Assembly: GCF_000967545.1 (NCBI RefSeq)
Contig: NZ_JXXV01000039.1
Location: forward strand, 1 to 44,727
Direction of reading: 5' to 3'
From: Vibrio galatheae
Lineage (GTDB): Bacteria; Pseudomonadota; Gammaproteobacteria; Enterobacterales; Vibrionaceae
DNA length: 44,727 nt
Part shown: positions 25,215 through 33,334 of the stretch, in pieces
Numbering within the stretch: position 1 is the first letter of the stretch
Layout of the letters: every line of letters begins with the position of its first letter
Notes under the pieces: model-generated
The model's database searches: none
The model's input: only the letters and a program-made list of their open reading frames with translations
What the model was told of the DNA's origin: nothing
Position numbers and translations under genes: made by a program

Positions 25215-25573
25215 ATAATCGCTCACATTTAAATCACATTGCTAAGATTTGAGTCTATTAATTGCTCATTCCAATGAATTGTCATATTAGTGTATAACAA
25301 ATGAAGCAAATAGCTGCCTTGGTTTGTTTTATGATCAAGATTAAATTTTAGTAACAAAAAAAGTCGCTTAATAAGATAACAAATGCATAACAATTTGCAG
25401 GCTGGGGACGAAATAACAATACAAAGATTAGCTATGCAAGAGTTGTTGGAGCGGATCTCAGTTTGGAATTAGAATTGTTTGGGCAATGAGCGTCCAAACT
25501 CAAGGCAATATTGCTGTATTGCGGAATGAAGCTGAAGCTTGTCTGGAGGACTTTGGTGATCTAGAAATGAAAA
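25215..25573. other. Intergenic region between chemoreceptor gene and tRNA cluster B
   Basis: About 360 bases that must hold the receptor promoter. I saw no convincing gene. A 62-codon frame at 25486-25674 runs through the terminator and tRNA-Asn and is rejected. No clear CRP, FNR or sigma-28 site was found. Confidence 0.5.
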
Positions 25574-25597
25574 AAGCCAAGTCTTTCGACTTGGCTT
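25574..25597 (-). terminator. Terminator of tRNA cluster B
   Basis: Stem AAGCCAAGTC (25574-25583) pairs with 25588-25597 around TTTC, followed by Ts on the minus strand. It differs from the cluster A terminator only in one loop base. Confidence 0.9.
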
Positions 25598-25604
25598 TTA
25601 AAAG

Positions 25605-25680
25605 TGGCTCCTCCTGCTGGGCTCGAACCAGCGACCTGCGGATTAACAGTCCGTCGCTCTACCAACTGAGCTAAGGAGGA
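25605..25680 (-). tRNA. tRNA-Asn (GTT), second copy
   Basis: Same 76-base sequence as 23069-23144, with anticodon GTT and encoded CCA. It is last in cluster B. Confidence 0.97.
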
Positions 25681-25735
25681 ACTATTCTGTTTGTGTCTTG
25701 CTAATCATTTCAAATTAAACAAGTGCACCAAATAA

Positions 25736-25811
25736 TGGTGCCTCGAGGCGGAATCGAACCACCGACACGAGGATTTTCAATCCTCTGCTCTACCGACTGA
25801 GCTATCGAGGC
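25736..25811 (-). tRNA. tRNA-Phe (GAA), acceptor-stem variant
   Basis: 76-base tRNA on the minus strand with anticodon loop TTGAAAA. It matches the other two tRNA-Phe copies except in the acceptor stem: 5' GCCTCGA with 3' TCGAGGC instead of GCCCGGA with TCCGGGC. Both pairs (4:69 and 5:68) changed on both strands, so the stem stays fully paired. Discriminator A and CCA are kept. Confidence 0.95.
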
Positions 25812-25818
25812 AAAAGAA

Positions 25819-25894
<76 letters not shown>

Positions 25895-25947
25895 ACACTA
25901 TATTCTTTGCTGTTTGTTGATTAAAAGCACCAACAATCAAGAAATTG

Positions 25948-26023
25948 TGGTGCCCGGAGGCGGAATCGAACCACCGACACGAGGATTTTCAATCCTCTGC
26001 TCTACCGACTGAGCTATCCGGGC
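25948..26023 (-). tRNA. tRNA-Phe (GAA), first gene of cluster B
   Basis: Same 76-base sequence as 23292-23367, anticodon GAA, encoded CCA. Its trailer (25928-25937) is complementary to its 3' end, as in cluster A. Confidence 0.97.
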
Positions 26024-26034
26024 AACGGAGCGCT

Positions 26035-26063
26035 ATTAAACGGATTTTCGGCTTTGTCGTCAA
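26035..26063 (-). promoter_or_regulatory. Promoter of tRNA cluster B
   Basis: Minus strand TTGACG (26058-26063), 17-base spacer and TTTAAT (26035-26040), followed by a GC-rich discriminator (AGCGCTCC) typical of stringently controlled stable-RNA promoters. The surrounding sequence resembles that of cluster A. Confidence 0.75.
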
Positions 26064-26126
26064 CTTGTTTTTGGAAAAAAAATCAAAAAAGTGGTTGAGT
26101 GCTGATTATTTAGGCGATTTTAATGC

Positions 26127-27263
26127 TTATGTTTTACCAGAGTTAAAATCCTTTTTGAATTTGGTTACTTTTTCAAGGTAGCGGCGTGCTTCTGCATTTG
26201 GGTGTTTTTTGGTTAATGCCCAGTAAACTTGATTCGGTTGCAGTGAATTCAGATCACGCATCGCTCGTTTTCTATCGCTACGGTTGAAAGTGTTAAGTAC
26301 ACCACCAGTGCCGCCGTTATAAGCAGAAATCATACTGTATTCGAGTGAAAGTGGATTATTCACGTCTTTTAGATAGCGATTTTTCAAAATGTAGAAATAT
26401 GCGGTACCAGTATCGATGTTGTTTTCAGGGTTGAACAAGTATTCCGGACTAGGCTGGCCGGATTTTTTCTTCACTATAGTAAATACATCTTTGCCAGCGG
26501 TTTTCGGTACGACCTGCATTAAGCCATACGCATTGGCCCAGCTCACCGCATAAGGGTTGAAGCTGCTTTCGGTTTTGATGATGGCATAAATTAAATCTTC
26601 AGGGATGCCATATTTACGTGACGCGCGTTGAACAATATCTGCATATTTATAACTGCGAATCTCAAACTGTTCTTCCACCATAGGAATTTCGACGTAGTAG
26701 GCCTTCTTAAAGTCGACATCCTTCACTTTGAGTTTGTTGGCGATCAGATAGTCGGCAAAGCGATTGGCACGCCAAGACCACTGGATTGCTTTATTGTCTT
26801 GGTCGACGACTTGGCGGTAAAGAAAAGGCTGGCCTTCGAGTTTAATCTCTTTGGAGGAAAAAAGGTCAACGTTGGCAGGATCGTCAGGCGTCAATAGGGT
26901 GGTGATGATTGCGTTTTTAAGGTGCCCTTTGGGATCAGTAGGAGAGACGGTTTCAACCGTGATTAAGCCTTTATCAAAGTTGACTTCAGAGCGACTGAGA
27001 TAGTTATCGATATATTTTACATAATTGCTTTTGCCAGCAAATTTAATCTCACCACGGCCCCAACGTTTTTCAATGTTACCTGAGAAACTACCAATCAAGG
27101 CATCCAGCGCCGCGGTATCTTTCTCAAATTGCCCAGGTAGCTCAGCGAGGTTTTTGGCAAATCTATTGGTTGGTTCATAGTTTACATCGTAGAGACTTTC
27201 CACGAATTCACGGCTGCAACCCGTTAAGGCGACAGCAAGCAAAAAGTAAGCTAACTTTCTCAT
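26127..27263 (-). CDS. mltC: Membrane-bound lytic murein transglycosylase C
   Basis: 378-residue outer-membrane lipoprotein that cleaves peptidoglycan glycan strands to 1,6-anhydro products. Lipobox LTGC puts the lipidated cysteine at residue 16. An N-terminal MltC domain (about 25-185) precedes the SLT lysozyme-like domain (about 205-370). The catalytic glutamate is Glu232 in KTESSFNP, with AYGLMQVVP following. Slightly longer than E. coli MltC (359). AGGAG lies 6 bases upstream. It follows yggX across a hairpin, and no terminator separates its end from the tRNA promoter. Confidence 0.96.
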   Translation of the reverse strand: MRKLAYFLLAVALTGCSREFVESLYDVNYEPTNRFAKNLAELPGQFEKDTAALDALIGSFSGNIEKRWGRGEIKFAGKSNYVKYIDNYLSRSEVNFDKGLITVETVSPTDPKGHLKNAIITTLLTPDDPANVDLFSSKEIKLEGQPFLYRQVVDQDNKAIQWSWRANRFADYLIANKLKVKDVDFKKAYYVEIPMVEEQFEIRSYKYADIVQRASRKYGIPEDLIYAIIKTESSFNPYAVSWANAYGLMQVVPKTAGKDVFTIVKKKSGQPSPEYLFNPENNIDTGTAYFYILKNRYLKDVNNPLSLEYSMISAYNGGTGGVLNTFNRSDRKRAMRDLNSLQPNQVYWALTKKHPNAEARRYLEKVTKFKKDFNSGKT

Positions 27264-27278
27264 AACTCTCCTAAAAAA

Positions 27279-27306
27279 ATGACATCACTGTTGGCAATGA
27301 TGTCAT
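27279..27306 (-). terminator. Hairpin with T run between yggX and mltC
   Basis: Stem ATGACATCA (27279-27287) pairs with 27298-27306 across a 10-base loop, followed by seven Ts on the minus strand and then the mltC ribosome site. It should end or attenuate the mutY-yggX transcript before mltC. Confidence 0.65.
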
Positions 27307-27332
27307 CTTCTACTTCAATCTATCGCTTACGA

Positions 27333-27605
27333 TTACTCGCTCGGCGGCGTGTAGCCTTCAATATGAACCTCTTTTCCTTCGAACAGGAAGTTGACCATCT
27401 CAGTTTCAAGCAAGGTGCGATGTTCAGGATCCATCATATTGAGCTTCTTTTCATTGATCAGCATGGTTTGTTTATGCTGCCACTGGCCCCAAGCTTCTTT
27501 TGAAATGTTGTCAAAAATGCGTTTGCCCAATTCACCAGGGTAGAGCTGAAAGTCTAAGCCTTCGGCTTCTTTTTGTAGTCGAGCACAAAATACAGTGCGG
27601 CTCAT
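27333..27605 (-). CDS. yggX: Fe(2+)-trafficking/oxidative-damage protection protein YggX
   Basis: 90-residue protein beginning MSRTVFCARLQKEAEGLDF, the family N-terminus with its conserved cysteine (Cys7). It is implicated in handling labile iron and protecting Fe-S enzymes from oxidation. Lies 19 bases after mutY, itself a Fe-S enzyme; the mutY-yggX pairing is common in gammaproteobacteria. Confidence 0.96.
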   Translation of the reverse strand: MSRTVFCARLQKEAEGLDFQLYPGELGKRIFDNISKEAWGQWQHKQTMLINEKKLNMMDPEHRTLLETEMVNFLFEGKEVHIEGYTPPSE

Positions 27606-27624
27606 AACGATTCCTTAAAAATAA

Positions 27625-28680
27625 TTAGCGTTGAAGTTCGAAAGGCAGGCTATCCAGTAACTGTTTTACCGGAGCAGCTAAGCCAATTTCTTCAGGTTGA
27701 GATAAGTTATACCAAAGACCTTTGCTTGCTTCCATTACCACATTAGGTTGCTTTGATAGGTCTACCAAAATTGGCGTGATATCGAGGTGATAATGACTGA
27801 AGGTATGACGAAAGGCGATCAGTTGGGTTTGTTGTTTGATCATCGATTCAGAGAGGCCACGAACATCGAGTTGATGAGCAATATCTGCTGTCGTGCTTTC
27901 AGGAAAACAGAATAAGCCGCCCCAAATACCCGACTGTGGACGTTGTTCTAGCCACACTTGCCCCTCATGATGGAGCATCGCAAACCAAGTTTCTTTTACT
28001 GGTTTGTCTTTCTTCGGCTTTTTGCCCGGATAGTCGAGAGGGTTTCCTTGTTTGTTGGCCACACACAAAGACTCTACAGGGCATAAAGTACATTTCGGTT
28101 TGCTACGTGTGCAGACCATTGCACCCATGTCCATCATTGCTTGGTTGTATTTATCAACATCGGTGTTTGGCGTATGTTGCTCAGCATATTGCCATAGCTG
28201 AGTTTCCACTCTCTTTTGTCCCGGCCAACCTTCAACGGCAAACGCGCGAGCAAGGGTTCTTTTAACGTTGCCATCTAAGATCGCGTGGGGCTGCTTATAG
28301 ACTGAAGAGAGGATCGCTGCAGCCGTAGAGCGGCCAATCCCTGGCAAGGCGTTCATTTCTTCAATGCTGAGTGGGAACTGACCTTGATATTGTTCTGCGA
28401 CTATCTTTGCCGCCTTGTGTAGGTTTCTGGCCCGTGCGTAGTAGCCTAATCCCGTCCATAGATGCAATACTTCATCTTGCTCAGCATTGGCAAGATCGAC
28501 AACAGTAGGAAAGCGCTCTAAGAACCTTTGGTAGTAGGGAATCACGGTTGCAACTTGGGTTTGTTGCAGCATGATTTCGGATAGCCACACGCTGTAAGCC
28601 GTTTTATCTTGCTGCCAAGGTAGGCTTTTACGTCCATAGTTTTCGTACCACTCTAAGATGGCACCAGCAAAAGGGGTCAC
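27625..28680 (-). CDS. mutY: A/G-specific adenine glycosylase
   Basis: 351-residue DNA repair glycosylase removing adenine opposite 8-oxoguanine. Catalytic Glu35 (SEIMLQQTQ), helix-hairpin-helix LPGIGRSTA (112-120), catalytic Asp136 (ILDGNV), and the [4Fe-4S] cysteines Cys190, Cys197, Cys200, Cys206 (C-x6-C-x2-C-x5-C). A C-terminal NUDIX-like domain (about 225-345) recognises 8-oxoG. Length equals E. coli MutY (350). Divergent from trmB. Confidence 0.98.
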   Translation of the reverse strand: MTPFAGAILEWYENYGRKSLPWQQDKTAYSVWLSEIMLQQTQVATVIPYYQRFLERFPTVVDLANAEQDEVLHLWTGLGYYARARNLHKAAKIVAEQYQGQFPLSIEEMNALPGIGRSTAAAILSSVYKQPHAILDGNVKRTLARAFAVEGWPGQKRVETQLWQYAEQHTPNTDVDKYNQAMMDMGAMVCTRSKPKCTLCPVESLCVANKQGNPLDYPGKKPKKDKPVKETWFAMLHHEGQVWLEQRPQSGIWGGLFCFPESTTADIAHQLDVRGLSESMIKQQTQLIAFRHTFSHYHLDITPILVDLSKQPNVVMEASKGLWYNLSQPEEIGLAAPVKQLLDSLPFELQR

Positions 28681-28890
28681 GATATGCTCAATATTGTTGT
28701 TATCTAATTAGGCAAAATTGCACCACAGAATGGCGCTAAAGTACAACCGATAAAGAGTAAGGATTTAACCCAAATAAGGCATGTAAGCGTTGAGTTGAGT
28801 CGAAATACGCTAAAATACTTGCACCAGTAGCAATTCTTTGGATAATCACAATCCCTTTGAGTCGAGACCAATTTTTAAACAGGCAAAATC

Positions 28891-29610
28891 ATGAGTGAAG
28901 TGACCACTAACGAGTACAACGAAGACGGTAAACTGATACGCAAAATTCGCAGCTTTGTTCGCCGCGAAGGTCGTTTGACCAAAGGTCAAGAAAACGCGAT
29001 GAATGAGTGTTGGCCAACAATGGGTATTGATTACCAACAAAAGCTTCTAGATTGGAAAGAAGTATTTGGTAACGACAACCCTGTTGTTCTAGAAATTGGT
29101 TTTGGCATGGGCGCATCTCTGGTTGAAATGGCGAAAAATGCGCCGGAGAAAAACTTTATCGGTATCGAAGTACACAGCCCAGGTGTGGGTGCGTGTCTAT
29201 CAGATGCGCGTGAAGCCAGCATTACTAACCTGCGTGTAATGTGTCACGATGCGGTAGAAGTGTTCGAGCACATGATCCCAGATAGCAGCCTTGCTACGCT
29301 GCAACTGTTCTTCCCAGACCCATGGCATAAGAAGCGTCACCACAAGCGCCGTATTGTCCAGCTAGATTTCGCTGAAATGGTGCGTCAGAAGTTGATTGAC
29401 GGTGAAGGTATCTTCCATATGGCGACTGATTGGGAAAACTACGCGGAGCACATGATCGAAGTAATGAATCAGGCTCCGGGCTTTGAAAATATTGCTCAAG
29501 ATGGCGATTACATTCCCCGCCCAGATGAGCGCCCGCTAACAAAATTTGAAGCACGTGGTCACCGTTTAGGTCACGGCGTTTGGGATATTAAATATAAGCG
29601 CGTAAAATAA
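28891..29610 (+). CDS. trmB: tRNA (guanine-N7-)-methyltransferase
   Basis: 239-residue SAM-dependent enzyme making m7G46 in tRNA variable loops. SAM motif I is LEIGFGMGASL and the family motif LQLFFPDPWHKKRHHKRR is present, followed by TDWENYAE. AGG lies 8 bases upstream of the ATG. Single gene, divergent from mutY. The 210-base spacer before it shows a possible -10 TAAAAT near 28812 but no clear partner. Confidence 0.97.
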   Translation: MSEVTTNEYNEDGKLIRKIRSFVRREGRLTKGQENAMNECWPTMGIDYQQKLLDWKEVFGNDNPVVLEIGFGMGASLVEMAKNAPEKNFIGIEVHSPGVGACLSDAREASITNLRVMCHDAVEVFEHMIPDSSLATLQLFFPDPWHKKRHHKRRIVQLDFAEMVRQKLIDGEGIFHMATDWENYAEHMIEVMNQAPGFENIAQDGDYIPRPDERPLTKFEARGHRLGHGVWDIKYKRVK

Positions 29611-29670
29611 AACGCCTAGCTGTATCGGTGAAGATTTATCGCCCATAACACAGACGTGAATAGATTTTAA

Positions 29671-29699
29671 AAGCCAACATTGATGTGTTGGCTTTTTTG
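29671..29699 (+). terminator. Terminator after trmB
   Basis: Stem AAGCCAACA (29671-29679) pairs with 29686-29694 across a 6-base loop, then a T run. It lies about 60 bases beyond the trmB stop. Confidence 0.85.
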
Positions 29700-29744
29700 A
29701 CCCTACAACAAAATAATAATAACTAGCTGATTTTTAAGGTTGAT

Positions 29745-30665
29745 ATGAAACCGACACTAACAATATTAAATGAAATCCTCGACGAAGTTCGCCCACTGAT
29801 TGGTCAGGGAAAGGTTGCAGATTACATTCCTGCTTTGGCTAAAGTACCTGCGTCTAAATTAGGTTTGGCGGTGTTCACCAATCAGGGCGAAGTGATAAAA
29901 GCGGGAGATGCAGATGAAGCGTTCTCGATTCAATCGATTTCAAAAGCGTTAAGTCTAACGCTGGCGATGTGCCTGTATAAGCCGGATGAAATTTGGGTGC
30001 GTGTCGGCAAAGAGCCGTCTGGTCAAGCATTTAACTCGCTTATCCAGTTGGAAATGGAGCAAGGTATTCCGCGTAATCCATTTATCAATGCCGGTGCGAT
30101 CGTTGTTGCTGATTTACTTAACAGTCGTTTGTCGGCACCTCGTCAACGGCTGTTGGAGTTTGTACGCCAACTCTCGGGTGATACACATATCTGCTATGAC
30201 AAGATAGTTGCTGCCTCAGAGATGATGCATAGTGATCGCAATGCTGCCATCGCCTACCTGATGCGTTCATTTGGCAACTTTGAAAATGACGTTATCCCGG
30301 TATTGAATAACTATTTCCACGCTTGTGCACTGAAAATGAGTTGTGTCGATTTAGCCAAAACCTTTAGCTACTTAGCCAACAAGGGCGCCTCGGTTCAAAC
30401 GGGCAAACCTGTCATAACACCGACTCAAACCAAACAGCTCAACGCTTTACTGGCGACATGTGGCTTATACGATGGTGCAGGAGAGTTTGCCTACCGCGTG
30501 GGTATGCCGGGTAAATCGGGTGTTGGCGGCGGCATTGTGGCAGTTGTTCCCGGAGAAATGACTATTGCTGTTTGGTCGCCAGAACTGGATCCTTCTGGTA
30601 ATTCTCTAGCGGGAACCAAAGCCTTGGAGTTGCTCGCTGAGCGTATCGGGCGTTCGATCTTCTAA
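29745..30665 (+). CDS. glsB: Glutaminase
   Basis: 306-residue serine-dependent glutaminase converting glutamine to glutamate and ammonia. The beta-lactamase-like active site SxxK is SISK (Ser64, Lys67), and GMPGKSGVGGGI near the C-terminus is family-specific. Length is close to E. coli GlsB (308). Start ATG 29745; the ribosome site is poor (AAGGTTG). Flanked by terminators on both sides, so a single-gene unit. In E. coli glutaminases help acid tolerance. Confidence 0.95.
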   Translation: MKPTLTILNEILDEVRPLIGQGKVADYIPALAKVPASKLGLAVFTNQGEVIKAGDADEAFSIQSISKALSLTLAMCLYKPDEIWVRVGKEPSGQAFNSLIQLEMEQGIPRNPFINAGAIVVADLLNSRLSAPRQRLLEFVRQLSGDTHICYDKIVAASEMMHSDRNAAIAYLMRSFGNFENDVIPVLNNYFHACALKMSCVDLAKTFSYLANKGASVQTGKPVITPTQTKQLNALLATCGLYDGAGEFAYRVGMPGKSGVGGGIVAVVPGEMTIAVWSPELDPSGNSLAGTKALELLAERIGRSIF

Positions 30666-30687
30666 GTTGAAACGCCTTATAAACAAT

Positions 30688-30717
30688 GGGTTGAGGTTTG
30701 CGCCTCAACCCTTTTTT
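30688..30717. terminator. Terminator between glsB and hemW
   Basis: Stem GGGTTGAGG (30688-30696) pairs with 30703-30711 across a 6-base loop, then six Ts. Serves glsB; hemW converges from the right. Confidence 0.88.
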
Positions 30718-30728
30718 GTTGTCGAGGG

Positions 30729-31904
30729 TTATTCTTCTGCCATAAAGGCTTCGAGCAGATCGTTAAGGAACAGCTTACCTTTCTCTGTGATTTGCCAATG
30801 AGTATCGCTCTCGTCGATGTAGCCCATCTCAATCGCCCAGTTCATGGTTGCTTGAATTGCGTCAAAGCCTAAGCCTGTTGTATCAAGGAAGTCTTGCTTA
30901 GGGCAGGCTTCAAGAAGTCGGAAGCGATTCATAAAGAACTCAAACGGGCGATCTTCGAGTGCAACTTCCTCTTCACTATTCAAATAGGGTTTAACCATAT
31001 TGTCGTAGGCGGCAAGGTAGCCTTTTGGATGCTTTATCTTAGTGGTGCGAACAATGCGCCCATCGCTAAAGCTGATTTTACCGTGAGAGCCGCAACCAAT
31101 GCCTAGGTAATCGCCAAAGCGCCAGTAGTTTAGGTTGTGCTGACATTGATAGCCGGGCTTGCTATAGCCAGAAATTTCATATTGAACATAACCCGCTTCG
31201 GCTAACTTTTGATGCCCTAACTCAAAGATATCCCATAGGTCGTCATCATCAGGCAAAGTTGGCTGCTTGTAGTAGAACATGGTATTCGGTTCGATCGTTA
31301 GCTGATACCAAGAAAGGTGGGGCGGATCGAGCTCGATCGCTTTGTCTAGATCCTGCAGAGCTTGATCAACAGACTGATCGGGTAAGCCGTGCATAAGATC
31401 AAGGTTAAAGCTATTTAGCCCAATTTTATGCGCCAGTTTGGCGGCATTGATCGCTTCAGCTTGACCGTGAATGCGCCCCAGTCTTTCTAGTTTTTGCTGT
31501 TCAAAACTCTGCACGCCAACAGAGATGCGAGTGACGCCAGCTGTTTGATAGCCCGAAAAACGTTCCGCTTCTATGGTGCCGGGATTTGCCTCCATAGTGA
31601 TTTCGATATTGGGCTTAAATGGAATTCTTGCTTCAATACCTTGCAGTAAATCTGCAATGCCTTGGGCAGAGATCAAACTAGGGGTACCACCGCCAATAAA
31701 TATTGAATGGAGTGGACGCTGAGGCGTGCTGATCTGATAACGCTCAATATCCGCATCTAAATCTTGCAATAGTGCAGCGATGTATTCCTTCTCCGGAATA
31801 TCGGTTTTAAGCGCGTGTGAGTTAAAGTCACAATATGGGCACTTCTGTACGCACCAAGGGATGTGTACATAAAGGCTTAAAGCTGGTGGGATTAGTTGGT
31901 TCAT
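30729..31904 (-). CDS. hemW: Radical SAM heme chaperone HemW
   Basis: 391-residue radical SAM protein of the coproporphyrinogen-oxidase-like family. The [4Fe-4S] motif CVQKCPYC gives Cys18, Cys22, Cys25. GGGTPSLI and the C-terminal HemN domain (about 305-380) are present. Homologues bind heme and insert it into respiratory enzymes rather than oxidise coproporphyrinogen. It follows rdgB by 15 bases, an order conserved in enterobacteria and vibrios. Confidence 0.95.
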   Translation of the reverse strand: MNQLIPPALSLYVHIPWCVQKCPYCDFNSHALKTDIPEKEYIAALLQDLDADIERYQISTPQRPLHSIFIGGGTPSLISAQGIADLLQGIEARIPFKPNIEITMEANPGTIEAERFSGYQTAGVTRISVGVQSFEQQKLERLGRIHGQAEAINAAKLAHKIGLNSFNLDLMHGLPDQSVDQALQDLDKAIELDPPHLSWYQLTIEPNTMFYYKQPTLPDDDDLWDIFELGHQKLAEAGYVQYEISGYSKPGYQCQHNLNYWRFGDYLGIGCGSHGKISFSDGRIVRTTKIKHPKGYLAAYDNMVKPYLNSEEEVALEDRPFEFFMNRFRLLEACPKQDFLDTTGLGFDAIQATMNWAIEMGYIDESDTHWQITEKGKLFLNDLLEAFMAEE

Positions 31905-31919
31905 TGATTCACTAGCGAC

Positions 31920-32525
31920 TTATAACGCTTGTTCTGACAGTGTCGCGAAAAGTTGTTTCAATGCTTTTCCACGATGTGAAAGCTGTTTCTTGCGTGCAGG
32001 CTCGAGCTCGGCAGACGCGCAGTTATCTTCAGCAACGAAAAATACCGGATCGTAACCAAAGCCATTCTCACCGTGTGCTTCGCTTAAAATGCGCCCTTCC
32101 CACTTACCATGGCATACGATCGGCGTTGGGTCGTTCTCGTGACGCATTAGCACAAGCACACAGTGGAATCGTGCCGTACGTTCAGCTTCAGGGACTTCTT
32201 TCATCGCAGCCAGCAACTTCTCAAGGTTCTGTTGGTCAGTTGCACCTTCACCGGCGTAACGTGCAGAGTAAATCCCCGGTGCACCGTTAAGAAAGTCCAC
32301 CTCAAGACCTGAATCATCCGCAATCGCGGCAAGCCCGGTCTCTTTTGCTGCATGACGAGCTTTAATGATCGCGTTTTCGATAAAGGTTGTTCCTGCTTCG
32401 GCCACTTCAGAAACATTGAATTCACTTTGAGCCACTACGTCAAAGCCAAAGTCTGACAGTAGATCTGCCATTTCGCGAACTTTGCCTTGGTTGCCAGTGG
32501 CTAGGACAATCTTATTACTCTTCAT
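31920..32525 (-). CDS. rdgB: XTP/dITP pyrophosphatase (non-canonical purine NTPase)
   Basis: 201-residue HAM1/RdgB-family enzyme hydrolysing dITP, ITP and XTP to keep deaminated purines out of DNA and RNA. Starts with the substrate loop VLATGNQGKVREM; has ADDSGLEVDFLNGAPGIYSARYAG and the C-terminal SHRGKALK. Length is typical (197 in E. coli). Confidence 0.97.
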   Translation of the reverse strand: MKSNKIVLATGNQGKVREMADLLSDFGFDVVAQSEFNVSEVAEAGTTFIENAIIKARHAAKETGLAAIADDSGLEVDFLNGAPGIYSARYAGEGATDQQNLEKLLAAMKEVPEAERTARFHCVLVLMRHENDPTPIVCHGKWEGRILSEAHGENGFGYDPVFFVAEDNCASAELEPARKKQLSHRGKALKQLFATLSEQAL

Positions 32526-32558
32526 CGTATGACCTTACATAATTGCAATTATCGAATG

Positions 32559-32990
32559 TTACTCTTCGACATAAAATTTTTGGCTGAACTTTAATGCGCC
32601 TGCGCCTTTATTACCAGCGCTAACGTCGATGTTAAAGGTTAATTGTTCTTCATCCGAAATCGGGAACTCAGCAAGATAGTAAATCGCGTCGCCTTCTTTT
32701 ATCTCGCGAAAGTCCAGTTCACGCATCTGACCAATCAGGTTTTTTGCATTCCCAGAGATTTGTGCAGTGATAGCAGGCTTTCCTGCTTGGGAGTTGTCTA
32801 ACACGCTAATGTTCAAAATTGCAGAATAGCCATTGCGCTTGAGTTGATAACTGCGAGCGACTTGTGGCGTTAAAAATGTCGAATTGAACGCTGAATAGTG
32901 AACCTCGATATCCTTAATGTTTTTAAACTGACCTGCCCATGTCGGAAAAGCGAGGGAGGTAATCATCAGTAGTGCGATCCAATGTTTCAT
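32559..32990 (-). CDS. DUF4426 exported protein
   Basis: 143 residues, with signal peptide 1-19 (LLMITSLAFPTWA, cleavage after WAG or TWA). The mature part is a DUF4426-like beta-rich domain found mainly in gammaproteobacteria, with no assigned function. The frame is open from 33047, but ATG 32990 follows AAGGAAG and gives the signal peptide. It sits in the proC-yggT-yggU-rdgB-hemW cluster, a regular vibrio position. No catalytic motif or lipobox seen. Confidence 0.8.
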   Translation of the reverse strand: MKHWIALLMITSLAFPTWAGQFKNIKDIEVHYSAFNSTFLTPQVARSYQLKRNGYSAILNISVLDNSQAGKPAITAQISGNAKNLIGQMRELDFREIKEGDAIYYLAEFPISDEEQLTFNIDVSAGNKGAGALKFSQKFYVEE

Positions 32991-33043
32991 AATACTTCCT
33001 TTATGTTGGGCTAAACCTTCAACCGAGAGTAAATAAAAAGCCA

Positions 33044-33334
33044 TCATAGGATGGCTTCTATCTCTTTCGGTATCTGGGACGGTGAGTTGATCCTGACTTG
33101 TTTGTGTCTTCCTAGCTCACCTTTTTCTATTGTTATTAATCCCTTGGCGACCTTAAATTGCTTGGCGAGATACTTACTAAGGTGCGCATTGGCTTTGCCA
33201 TCGACCGGCGGTGCGGTGATGGCAATTTTGAGTTCTTCACCATGCTGACCGACGATTTTGTCTCGACTCGCTTTCGGCTGAATATAGAGCCGAATGACAA
33301 GGTCTTGACCGTCAAACCAAGCTGCTGATGACAT
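33044..33334 (-). CDS. yggU: DUF167 family protein YggU
   Basis: 96-residue DUF167 protein. The family signature IQPKASRDKIVG is followed by ITAPPVDGKANAHL. Structure known for E. coli YggU; function not established. Its ATG overlaps the yggT stop by one base (TAATG), so it is translationally coupled. Confidence 0.94.
   Translation of the reverse strand: MSSAAWFDGQDLVIRLYIQPKASRDKIVGQHGEELKIAITAPPVDGKANAHLSKYLAKQFKVAKGLITIEKGELGRHKQVRINSPSQIPKEIEAIL

Noticed and set aside
25218..25245. CRP-like TGTGA motif upstream of the chemoreceptor gene
   Set aside because: The two TGTGA units are direct repeats, not the inverted TGTGA-N6-TCACA needed for CRP.
25486..25674. 62-codon plus-strand reading frame
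   Set aside because: It runs through the terminator and tRNA-Asn gene and shows no family features; it is a chance frame.
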